Below are positions 1 to 5,194 of a DNA stretch of 9,349 nt, piece by piece; positions within the stretch are counted from its first letter, which is position 1, and every line of letters starts with the position of its first letter. The translations under genes were made by a program, and so were the position numbers. The DNA is from JAJPXI01 sp045595705 (GTDB lineage Bacteria > Bacillota > Clostridia > Oscillospirales > Oscillospiraceae), in contig JAZOBA010000036.1 in NCBI GenBank assembly GCA_045595705.1, positions 1 through 9,349 of the forward strand, given 5' to 3'. The notes beneath the pieces were generated by a model. That model saw only the letters and a list, made by a program, of their open reading frames with translations. It searched no databases and had not been told where the DNA came from.

Positions 1-126
1 TTCTCACTTTACCGTCTTTCTCTTGGATTCCTGTTTCTATGGCTTGTACTTTACTTCGGAACATGGGCCTTTGGTATTTATGTGCTTAAAAAGAAACCTC
101 CGATGCCAATGTTTATTAGGAAATAA
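1..126 (+). CDS. C-terminal end of a membrane protein (partial)
   Basis: The first reading frame is open from the window edge to a TAA at 124-126, giving 41 codons. The visible peptide is one strongly hydrophobic segment of about 22 residues (rich in Leu, Phe, Trp, Tyr and Gly), followed by a positive Lys-Lys-Lys cluster and a short Pro/Met tail. That is the pattern of a final transmembrane helix with its positive end in the cytoplasm. A terminator hairpin follows immediately, which supports this being a true gene end. The rest of the protein lies outside the window, so its family and function cannot be judged. An overlapping longer frame starting at 23 runs through the terminator and into antisense of the next gene, and is not believable. 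Confidence 0.6.
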   Translation, partial: FSLYRLSLGFLFLWLVLYFGTWAFGIYVLKKKPPMPMFIRK

Positions 127-159
127 AAAAGGAAGCTGCAATTTGCAGCTTCCTTTTTT
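125..159. terminator. Two-way intrinsic terminator
   Basis: A perfect 10-base stem (131-140 with 144-153) with a 3-base loop is flanked by an A-run on the left and a T-run on the right. It can therefore terminate transcription in both directions. It separates the rightward membrane protein from the leftward decarboxylase operon, whose last stop codon is at 159-161. Confidence 0.9.
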
Positions 160-506
160 CATCCAATTATCGAACATAGTTCATTCAGAAGTTCATCCGC
201 AATGGAAACGATTTGCTTTAAATCGTCACCGCTTGGTCTGTCGAAGTGGATTCCGCAGGAGACACATACCGTGCAGCGGTGAAGCAGCGCGAGCTCGCAA
301 GCGAATCGATCGCCTACAATCTGATCCTTGTGTTCTTCTCTCAGGAGATTATGCAAGTTAACCTTTCCGTCTTGATATTCGGCTAAAGAGACGCTGCCAA
401 CATGGGGGGTACAGCCGCCTGTGATGATTATGTTCCAATCATCTCCGGCCGGGCTGGCGCAAACTCGGATGGGATAACCGAATATTTCTCTGGAAATTTC
501 AATCAT
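159..506 (-). CDS. lpdD: LpdD-family prenylated-flavin chaperone, third subunit of the aryl decarboxylase module
   Basis: This is a small soluble protein of 115 residues. The segment at residues 28-42 (ITGG followed by PHVGSVSLA) and the late GIHFD segment (residues 85-89) match what I know of the LpdD / BsdD-type proteins encoded beside UbiX and UbiD in hydroxyarylic-acid decarboxylase clusters. The LpdD family has been described as binding reduced prenyl-FMN and helping to activate the UbiD enzyme. The role here is inferred from family and context. The chosen ATG (504-506) overlaps the end of the UbiX-like gene, whose stop is at 499-501, and has a purine-rich site (513-522) six bases upstream. 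An in-frame start further upstream (542) would lie deep inside the preceding gene and has no such site. The overlap suggests translational coupling. Several cysteines (residues 31, 70, 79, 81, 84 and 111) are notable, and Cys79, Cys81 and Cys84 form a tight CxCxxC spacing. I see no signal peptide or membrane segment. Confidence 0.82.
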   Translation of the reverse strand: MIEISREIFGYPIRVCASPAGDDWNIIITGGCTPHVGSVSLAEYQDGKVNLHNLLREEHKDQIVGDRFACELALLHRCTVCVSCGIHFDRPSGDDLKQIVSIADELLNELCSIIG

Positions 507-1071
507 GGATTTCACCCCACCTGTGAAATTCGGGGTATTCAATTTGGAGCTGGTCGAGAATCTTTCCGATCAGATGCCGCTCCATATCCTGGATAGTATT
601 TGGATGACTGTAGTAACTGAGAACAGGGGGGAGAATGACGGCGCCCATCATAGACAATTCATACTGGTTGCGCAGATGGATGGGGCTCATGGGGCATTCA
701 CGGGGAACGATCACCAGTTTGCGATGTTCTTTTAGTGTGACATCTGCAGCACGAAGCAGAAGGTTGTCACTGTAACCGCTGTGAATTCCGGCCAAGGTCT
801 TCATGCTGCAGGGAATGATGATCATGCCTGAATTGCGCCAGCTGCCGCTTGCGGGAGGGGCCCCAACGTCATTAACGTCATGAACAACATCGGCAAGTGC
901 GCAGATTTGTTCTGCACTGAGCGAAGTTTCTTCTGCAATGGTTCTCCAACCGCCCGGAGTGACGATCAGATGTGTTTCGCTCCCGGCCTGTTTCAGAGCT
1001 TTCAGAAGTTCAACGGCCAAAGGAGCGCCGGATGCACCGCTGATTCCGACGATGATGCGATCGGCTGCCAT
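499..1071 (-). CDS. lpdB: UbiX-family flavin prenyltransferase (hydroxyarylic acid decarboxylase subunit B)
   Basis: This family joins a dimethylallyl group to FMN, making the prenyl-FMN cofactor required by UbiD-type decarboxylases. The 190-residue protein has the usual length and the family's landmarks in order. They are the N-terminal flavin/phosphate loop GISGASGAPLA (9-19), PCSMKTLAGIHSG (87-99), VPRECPMSPIHLRN (122-135) with its phosphate-binding Arg124, and the late YYSHPNTI segment (153-160) that resembles the common FYxRPxTI motif. The ATG at 1069-1071 follows the decarboxylase stop by 17 bases and has a GAGGTG-type ribosome site just upstream. Its stop codon lies inside the start region of the lpdD gene. 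Because it is embedded between a UbiD-like gene and lpdD, it more likely serves the aryl-acid decarboxylase than ubiquinone synthesis, so the names bsdB, shdB or ubiX would be equally defensible. Confidence 0.92.
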   Translation of the reverse strand: MAADRIIVGISGASGAPLAVELLKALKQAGSETHLIVTPGGWRTIAEETSLSAEQICALADVVHDVNDVGAPPASGSWRNSGMIIIPCSMKTLAGIHSGYSDNLLLRAADVTLKEHRKLVIVPRECPMSPIHLRNQYELSMMGAVILPPVLSYYSHPNTIQDMERHLIGKILDQLQIEYPEFHRWGEIHD

Positions 1072-1088
1072 AGCGACACCTCATTTGT

Positions 1089-2564
1089 TTAGAATAGTTC
1101 GGGGAACCACCGGGAGGGATCTACGTCCATAAACCGGCTGCGCTGGAAGCGCTCCTTCTCGGCGAAGGGAACAGTGCAGTCGAAAATGGTCTTGCAAGCG
1201 ATACCACGAGAGCGAATGGACGGGGACATGGTGGGATCGTTGGAGGGATCCAACTGATGGCAACGCACGCCGGGGATTGCAACAACGTCTTCATTGCCTT
1301 GAAAACGTGTGTTCATGGCCCACAGAACGTCGTTCATATCAAACAGGTCTACATCCTCATCCACAAGGAAAACATGCTTCAACTCGCTGAATGCGGCAAA
1401 TGCAAGCAAGGCTGCCTGACGTTGACGGCCTTCATCCGAGGGCACCGATTTTTTGAACTGCAGTACAGCCATCAGCTTACCGCCGCCGGGAGCGGCGCAG
1501 TTTACATTAAGAAGACGTCCGGGCATGGCACGCTCCACCATATCAAGAATACTGGCTTCGGTGGGAATACCGGCCATAGAGACGTGTTCTTCGCTGGGAC
1601 CGATACAGGTTTGCATGATGGGATCCTTGCGATGAGTCACCGCTTTGACCTTGATCAAGCAGCAGTCGGGGCAGGCAGGGCCTGTGTAACCGGGGAATTC
1701 GGGCATGGCGAAGCCGGTGTTGCTGTTCTGATCTTCCACAACACGGGCACCGGGGATCACTTCGCCCTCAATGACGTATTCTGCGTGTGCAATGGCTTTT
1801 TGAGGGATAGTCAGACAGTTACACAGTTCAACTGCTTTTCCACGCAGTGCGCCGGCGATGGAAAGTTCATCATAGCCCATGGGGGTCGTGGGGGGCTCAA
1901 AGCAGGCCGCAATTTCAATAGCAGGGTCAACACCAATGCTGATTGAAATTGGCAGAGGCTGTCCGAGTTGTTCTGCACGTTCTGCCATGGCACCGATGTG
2001 GCGCGCACCGGGAGTGAAATAGATCGACAATTCGTCTTTTCCTTGGATGCACATGCGATGAATTGTAATATCGTTTTCGCCGGTGTCGGGGTGAGTGGCA
2101 TAGCACATGCCAAGCGTGATGTAGGGACCGGCATCATCCGGTGTATTGGTAGGGGCAGGGACCAATTTGTACAGATCGAAATCGTCTTCTTCGGCCCGGT
2201 GGACAATCTCCTGGCAGGGGGGGAGAGGCTCTTTGGTTACGATGGGAGGAATGGGGGAACTGACGCAGTCGCGAAGTTTCCAGCCGAGCTGATCGGCAGG
2301 GCAGTCCAACAATGCGGCAACGCGCTTGCGGCTGGCGAGGACACCAATCGCAACTTTTGCACCGGGATGGCCTTTAATCGAGTTAAACAACACTGCAGGG
2401 CCTTCCTGCGTAGGGCGGGCAACTGTTCCGCCTGCACCGACATAACGGTACACACCGGACAATTCAGCGCTGGGGTCGACAGGAACCTCGGTTTCGGCCA
2501 GTTGGCCGGGAATAGACCGTAGAAGGTCCAATGCACTTCTCAAATCATGAACTTGGTTTGCCAT
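1089..2564 (-). CDS. lpdC: UbiD-family prenyl-FMN-dependent (hydroxy)arylic acid decarboxylase, catalytic subunit
   Basis: This is a 491-residue UbiD-family enzyme, a good length for the gallate / 4-hydroxybenzoate / protocatechuate group (LpdC, BsdC, ShdC). UbiD enzymes use prenyl-FMN with Mn2+ or Mg2+ and K+ for reversible non-oxidative decarboxylation. Residues that fit the family's active site are Asn164 and Arg170 in the GENDITIHRM segment, His189, Glu233 (in YDELSIAGAL) and the glutamates Glu262 and Glu266 in AEYVIEGE. I placed these by motif, not by alignment. The ATG at 2562-2564 has a clean GGAGG-type site six bases upstream. An in-frame start six codons earlier would overlap that site. 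A CPDCC cysteine cluster sits at 298-302. The gene is the first of an operon with the UbiX-like gene and lpdD, divergent from a LysR gene. The substrate cannot be read from the sequence: gallate, protocatechuate and 4-hydroxybenzoate are candidates. A menaquinone-type UbiD role seems unlikely given lpdD and the dedicated regulator. Confidence 0.9.
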   Translation of the reverse strand: MANQVHDLRSALDLLRSIPGQLAETEVPVDPSAELSGVYRYVGAGGTVARPTQEGPAVLFNSIKGHPGAKVAIGVLASRKRVAALLDCPADQLGWKLRDCVSSPIPPIVTKEPLPPCQEIVHRAEEDDFDLYKLVPAPTNTPDDAGPYITLGMCYATHPDTGENDITIHRMCIQGKDELSIYFTPGARHIGAMAERAEQLGQPLPISISIGVDPAIEIAACFEPPTTPMGYDELSIAGALRGKAVELCNCLTIPQKAIAHAEYVIEGEVIPGARVVEDQNSNTGFAMPEFPGYTGPACPDCCLIKVKAVTHRKDPIMQTCIGPSEEHVSMAGIPTEASILDMVERAMPGRLLNVNCAAPGGGKLMAVLQFKKSVPSDEGRQRQAALLAFAAFSELKHVFLVDEDVDLFDMNDVLWAMNTRFQGNEDVVAIPGVRCHQLDPSNDPTMSPSIRSRGIACKTIFDCTVPFAEKERFQRSRFMDVDPSRWFPELF

Positions 2565-2606
2565 GTAATAACCTCCATTCAACTTTGCGCAGTTATTGAT
2601 GAATTA

Positions 2607-2635
2607 ATTTTATTTGTATTCTGCTTTACAAGCAA
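2607..2635 (-). promoter_or_regulatory. Promoter of the decarboxylase operon
   Basis: Read on the minus strand, a -35 box TTGCTT (2630-2635) and a -10 box TAAAAT (2607-2612) are separated by exactly 17 bases. Transcription would start near 2600, about 36 bases before the decarboxylase ATG. The -35 box is off-consensus and lies inside a dyad operator, as expected for a promoter that needs an activator. Confidence 0.65.
2622..2634. promoter_or_regulatory. LysR-type operator, T-N11-A dyad (promoter-proximal site)
   Basis: The 13-base sequence TGCTTTACAAGCA is a perfect 5+5 inverted repeat with a 3-base centre. It fits the LysR T-N11-A consensus. It overlaps the -35 boxes of both divergent promoters and is centred near -28 relative to the predicted start of the decarboxylase operon, where a LysR activation site would be expected. 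Confidence 0.6.
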
Positions 2636-2653
2636 TTCTCATTTTTGTATAAT
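2625..2653 (+). promoter_or_regulatory. Promoter of the LysR regulator gene
   Basis: A -35 box TTTACA (2625-2630) and a perfect -10 box TATAAT (2648-2653) are 17 bases apart, which makes this a strong sigmaA-type promoter. Transcription should start near 2660, inside the second dyad operator. This position also rules out the upstream in-frame TTG at 2645 as the translation start. Confidence 0.8.
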
Positions 2654-2655
2654 AT

Positions 2656-2670
2656 ATTCCAAAGTGGAAT
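2656..2670. promoter_or_regulatory. LysR-type operator, ATTCC-N5-GGAAT dyad (distal site)
   Basis: This perfect inverted repeat has 5-base arms and a 5-base centre. Its inner 13 bases again have the T-N11-A form. It is centred near -63 of the decarboxylase operon, the usual place of a LysR recognition site, and on the predicted transcription start of the LysR gene, where binding would repress the regulator's own expression. Confidence 0.6.
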
Positions 2671-2686
2671 ACATGGGGTGATTTTT

Positions 2687-3571
2687 GTGCATGTGAATCG
2701 ATTGAAATATTTAATTACTGTTGCTGAACAAGGGAATTTTTCCGCTGCGGCAGAGGCACTGTATACAACACAGTCTGCGGTTTCCAAACAAATCATGGCG
2801 TTGGAACGGGAGTTGGATGTACCCCTGTTTGATCGTTCTCATCGGCGTGTTACTCTTACCAAACAAGGAGAGATTGTTTTACGCCATGCGAAGCAAATCC
2901 TGACTGATTACAGGGGAATGCTGACCGAATTGCATGAGATGCAGGAGCAAGAGGGTGGCAAGCTTTCGATCGCCTCCATTCCTGTCATGCGGCAATACGG
3001 TATTACTGAGCTTGTGGGGCGCTTCCGCCGCGAAAACACGGATATCGCAATGTCTTTGGGTGAAATGGAAGGCAATGAGGTTTTGCCGGCCATGGAGAAC
3101 GGTGAATATGACATGGCATTTCTTCGCCTTGAGCAGATGACGGATCCGTCCTATGAATCAATTCCTCTGGCAGAAGATGAGTTGACTGTTCTGCTTCCGG
3201 AGAATCATAGGTTGGCAGAAGAGAGCGTATTGTCGCTTGCACAATTAAAAAACGAACCGTTTTTGCTTTTGAATGAAGGAACATTGCTGCGTGGATTGTG
3301 TATTGATGCCTGTCGACGCAGTGGGTTTATTCCAACGGTTGCATATTCCGGCACAAGAAATGAAAATATTGCTGAACTTGTAGCCATGGGAATGGGCGTT
3401 TCGCTTGTAATGGAACGATTTTATCGGCATTTGAAGCCCGAAGGAGTACGCTGTATTTCATTGAAAGAGCGTATTATCAGTACGATTGGCTTGGTACGGG
3501 AAAGGAAGAACACACATTCGGAAGCTTGTGAGCGATTCTGGAATTACGTGAAGTCTGTTTCTGAATCATAA
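2687..3571 (+). CDS. LysR-family transcriptional regulator, probable regulator of the decarboxylase operon
   Basis: This 294-residue protein has the standard LysR layout. A winged helix-turn-helix occupies roughly residues 4-63 (NFSAAAEALYTTQSAVSKQI, then the L(x)VPLFDR and LTKQGE wing signatures), followed by a linker helix to about 90 and a periplasmic-binding-protein-like effector domain from about 92 to the end. The GTG at 2687 is chosen because it puts the conserved NRLKYL opening at the N-terminus and has a GGGGTG site (2675-2680) six bases upstream. A GTG at 2693 is possible. It is transcribed divergently from the decarboxylase operon with two T-N11-A boxes between them, the same layout as the LysR gene bsdA beside bsdBCD in Bacillus subtilis. 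The inferred effector is a phenolic acid. A strong terminator follows. Confidence 0.92.
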   Translation: MHVNRLKYLITVAEQGNFSAAAEALYTTQSAVSKQIMALERELDVPLFDRSHRRVTLTKQGEIVLRHAKQILTDYRGMLTELHEMQEQEGGKLSIASIPVMRQYGITELVGRFRRENTDIAMSLGEMEGNEVLPAMENGEYDMAFLRLEQMTDPSYESIPLAEDELTVLLPENHRLAEESVLSLAQLKNEPFLLLNEGTLLRGLCIDACRRSGFIPTVAYSGTRNENIAELVAMGMGVSLVMERFYRHLKPEGVRCISLKERIISTIGLVRERKNTHSEACERFWNYVKSVSES

Positions 3572-3575
3572 AAAG

Positions 3576-3608
3576 AAAAACACCGTTTCGAATGAAACGG
3601 TGTTTTTT
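3576..3608. terminator. Two-way terminator shared by the LysR gene and the tRNA operon
   Basis: A perfect 9-base stem (3581-3589 with 3594-3602) with a 4-base loop is flanked by an A-run and a T-run. It ends the rightward LysR transcript. On the minus strand it begins directly at the CCA end of tRNA-Cys, so it also ends the tRNA operon. The last T of the rightward tract is shared with the tRNA gene. Confidence 0.92.
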
Positions 3609-3681
3609 GGAGGCGCCACCCAGACTTGAACTGGGGGTGGAGCTTTTGCAGAGCTCTGCCTTACCACTTGGCTATGGCGCC
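3608..3681 (-). tRNA. tRNA-Cys (GCA)
   Basis: Read on the minus strand, a 74-base gene folds with a 7-pair acceptor stem (GGCGCCA with TGGCGCC), a T54-C57 loop of the GTTCAAG type, and a 5-pair anticodon stem holding the loop CTGCAAA with anticodon GCA. The discriminator base is U, as required for Cys. CCA is encoded. It is the last gene of the tRNA operon. Confidence 0.95.
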
Positions 3682-3698
3682 ATATAAAATTTTTGAGA

Positions 3699-3736
3699 AA
3701 AGAAATGCGAAAGACGGATGTCAATCGCATTTCTTT
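3699..3736. repeat. Perfect inverted repeat in the tRNA-Gly / tRNA-Cys spacer
   Basis: Twelve-base arms at 3699-3710 and 3725-3736 are exact reverse complements around a 14-base loop. In the leftward tRNA transcript the hairpin begins next to the CCA end of tRNA-Gly and is followed by a pyrimidine-rich stretch. It could be a processing site or a weak terminator. Its role is not known. Confidence 0.65.
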
Positions 3737-3811
3737 GGAGCGGGTGACGAGGCTCGAACTCGCTACCTCCACCTTGGCAAGGTGGCGCTCTACCAGATGA
3801 GCTACACCCGC
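3736..3811 (-). tRNA. tRNA-Gly (GCC)
   Basis: On the minus strand, a 76-base cloverleaf has acceptor GCGGGTG paired with CACCCGC, a GTTCGAG T-loop, and an anticodon stem CCACC/GGTGG around TTGCCAA, giving anticodon GCC. The discriminator is U and CCA is encoded. It is fourth in the five-gene tRNA operon. Confidence 0.96.
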
Positions 3812-3817
3812 ATGGGC

Positions 3818-3843
3818 TCCCTGCGAAATTTCTTTCGCAGGGA
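3818..3843. repeat. Perfect inverted repeat in the tRNA-Phe / tRNA-Gly spacer
   Basis: Eleven-base arms (3818-3828 with 3833-3843) form a perfect stem with a 4-base loop in a 34-base spacer, filling most of it. There is no T-run on either side, so it does not look like a terminator. An RNA-processing or spacing element is the simplest reading. Confidence 0.65.
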
Positions 3844-3845
3844 AG

Positions 3846-3921
<76 letters not shown>

Positions 3922-3926
3922 AAAAA

Positions 3927-4003
3927 TGGCGACGCGGAAGGGACTTGAACCCTCGACCTCCGGCGTGACAGGCCGACATTCTAACCGACTGAACTACCGC
4001 GCC
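3927..4003 (-). tRNA. tRNA-Asp (GTC)
   Basis: On the minus strand, a 77-base cloverleaf has acceptor GGCGCGG paired with CCGCGTC, a GTTCAAG T-loop, and the anticodon loop CTGTCAC, giving anticodon GTC. The discriminator is G, as is typical for Asp, and CCA is encoded. It lies four bases downstream of tRNA-Val. Confidence 0.96.
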
Positions 4004-4007
4004 AAAT

Positions 4008-4083
4008 TGGTGGGAACAACAGGGCTCGAACCTGTGACATCATGCTTGTAAGGCATGCGCTCCCCCAGCTGAGCTATGCTCCC
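4008..4083 (-). tRNA. tRNA-Val (TAC)
   Basis: On the minus strand, a 76-base cloverleaf has acceptor GGGAGCA paired with TGTTCCC, a GTTCGAG T-loop, and an anticodon stem CATGC/GCATG around CTTACAA, giving anticodon TAC. The discriminator is A and CCA is encoded. It is the first gene of the operon, about 25 bases after the predicted transcription start. Confidence 0.96.
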
Positions 4084-4115
4084 CTGTTGGTCATCCGTTC
4101 CAGACGACGAATGTT

Positions 4116-4144
4116 ATTATACAAAACCGAAAGCCAAATGTCAA
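4116..4144 (-). promoter_or_regulatory. Perfect-consensus promoter of the tRNA operon
   Basis: On the minus strand TTGACA (4139-4144) and TATAAT (4116-4121) are separated by exactly 17 bases, matching the sigmaA/sigma70 consensus at every position. Transcription should start near 4109. No other convincing promoter is seen between the five tRNAs. Confidence 0.93.
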
Positions 4145-4164
4145 CAATTATTTTTTATTTTTTT
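4145..4164 (-). promoter_or_regulatory. UP-element-like A/T tract upstream of the tRNA promoter
   Basis: Immediately upstream of the tRNA -35 box, the minus strand carries an A-rich tract that is almost free of G and C. Stable-RNA promoters often have such UP elements, which bind the alpha subunit of RNA polymerase. The same tract lies upstream of the hprK -35 box on the other strand and may serve both. Confidence 0.5.
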
Positions 4165-4171
4165 CACCATA

Positions 4172-4200
4172 TTGTCAAAAGATAGAAATGCGTTTATACT
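4172..4200 (+). promoter_or_regulatory. Promoter of hprK-glcK
   Basis: A -35 box TTGTCA (4172-4177) and a -10 box TATACT (4195-4200) are separated by 17 bases. The predicted start near 4207 gives a short leader of under 30 bases before the hprK ATG. Confidence 0.75.
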
Positions 4201-4220
4201 GAATTATCAACAATAAAGAG

Positions 4221-4234
4221 AAGGGGGATACCCC
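4221..4234 (+). promoter_or_regulatory. hprK ribosome binding site inside a small hairpin
   Basis: The Shine-Dalgarno AAGGGGG (4221-4227) sits seven bases before the ATG at 4235. Its GGGG (4224-4227) can pair with CCCC (4231-4234) across a 3-base loop, so the site may be partly hidden in a very small GC-only hairpin that touches the start codon. Confidence 0.45.
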
Positions 4235-5182
4235 ATGGAAAGTCGCTACTCTGTTTCCCTCGGAAGAGTCATTCAGGAATTGAACCTTACCGTGCTGTAT
4301 GCACCCGAAGGGTACCAGTCTATTCAGATCAGCACCGAGGATGTAAACCGTCCCGGACTCCAGCTTGCCGGATTTTTTGATTATTTCGTACCCCAACGTA
4401 TTCAGCTTTTGGGAATGGTTGAAACTACCTATTTGAATAATTTGACCCCTGAATTTCGAGAGACAAGTTTTGAGCGTTTGTTTTCACACGAAATTCCTGC
4501 ATTGGTAGTTGCCCACGGATTGGAGCCGTTTCCGGAATGCATTGAAATGGCGAAAAAATATGATAAAGTCATCCTGGGCACGCAGGAAAGCACCACCAAC
4601 ATTATGTCTGCAATCATTGCCTTTTTGCGTGACGAATTATGCCCACGCATTACCCGGCACGGTGTTTTGGTTGAAGTATACGGTGAAGGATTGCTTCTTC
4701 TGGGTGAATCCGGTGTCGGTAAAAGTGAGACTGCCATTGAATTGGTCAAGCGCGGCCATCGTCTGATTGCGGATGACGCTGTAGAAATTCGCCGTATTAC
4801 CCGCCACAAACTGCGCGGTTCGGCGCCGGAACTGATTCGCCACTACATGGAGCTTCGCGGCATTGGTGTGGTTGATGTGCACCGCCTTTTTGGAATGAGC
4901 TCCATCAAAAAGGATTCTGATATCGATCTGATTGTTAATCTTGAGCCGTGGAGAGATGACGCAATTTACGATCGCCTGGGAGTGGAGGAGCAGTTCACGG
5001 CAATCTTTGACGTGAAAGTTCCGACTTTGACGATTCCTGTTAAACCCGGCCGAAATCTTGCTGTGATCCTTGAAGTTGCGGCTATGAACAATCGTAATAA
5101 GAAGATGGGATATAACGCGGCTCTTGAATTTACTGAGCAGATCAATCGGCACTTTGATCAGGCTATGTCTGAGCAGCAGTAA
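4235..5182 (+). CDS. hprK: HPr kinase/phosphorylase
   Basis: This cytoplasmic enzyme phosphorylates the PTS protein HPr on Ser46 when glycolytic intermediates are high and removes the phosphate when inorganic phosphate is high. In this way it controls CcpA-type catabolite repression. The protein is 315 residues, the usual length, with an N-terminal domain to about 130 and a C-terminal kinase domain. Visible motifs are the catalytic His in RHGVLVEVYGEG (His142), the Walker A loop GESGVGKS (157-164), the Asp pair of IADDAVEI (180-181), the HprK signature MELRGIGVVDV (205-215) and the PVKPGRN loop (268-274). All key residues appear intact. It is the first gene of an operon with a ROK glucokinase starting 12 bases after its stop. 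The start is fixed by the AAGGGGG site. Confidence 0.97.
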   Translation: MESRYSVSLGRVIQELNLTVLYAPEGYQSIQISTEDVNRPGLQLAGFFDYFVPQRIQLLGMVETTYLNNLTPEFRETSFERLFSHEIPALVVAHGLEPFPECIEMAKKYDKVILGTQESTTNIMSAIIAFLRDELCPRITRHGVLVEVYGEGLLLLGESGVGKSETAIELVKRGHRLIADDAVEIRRITRHKLRGSAPELIRHYMELRGIGVVDVHRLFGMSSIKKDSDIDLIVNLEPWRDDAIYDRLGVEEQFTAIFDVKVPTLTIPVKPGRNLAVILEVAAMNNRNKKMGYNAALEFTEQINRHFDQAMSEQQ

Positions 5183-5194
5183 AGGGGGCATTGG

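Noticed and set aside
1257..2522. Two long plus-strand open frames (229 and 184 codons) opposite the UbiD gene
   Set aside because: They are the complement of a well-supported UbiD-family gene, have no ribosome site or recognisable motif, and owe their length to the codon use of the real gene.
3696..3728. A TTGACA on the minus strand in the tRNA-Gly / tRNA-Cys spacer as a separate tRNA-Cys promoter
   Set aside because: No acceptable -10 box occurs 16-18 bases downstream, and the TTGACA falls partly in the loop of an inverted repeat.
4637..5191. A 184-codon minus-strand open frame opposite hprK
   Set aside because: hprK on the plus strand carries all family motifs. The antisense frame has no start signals or domain features.
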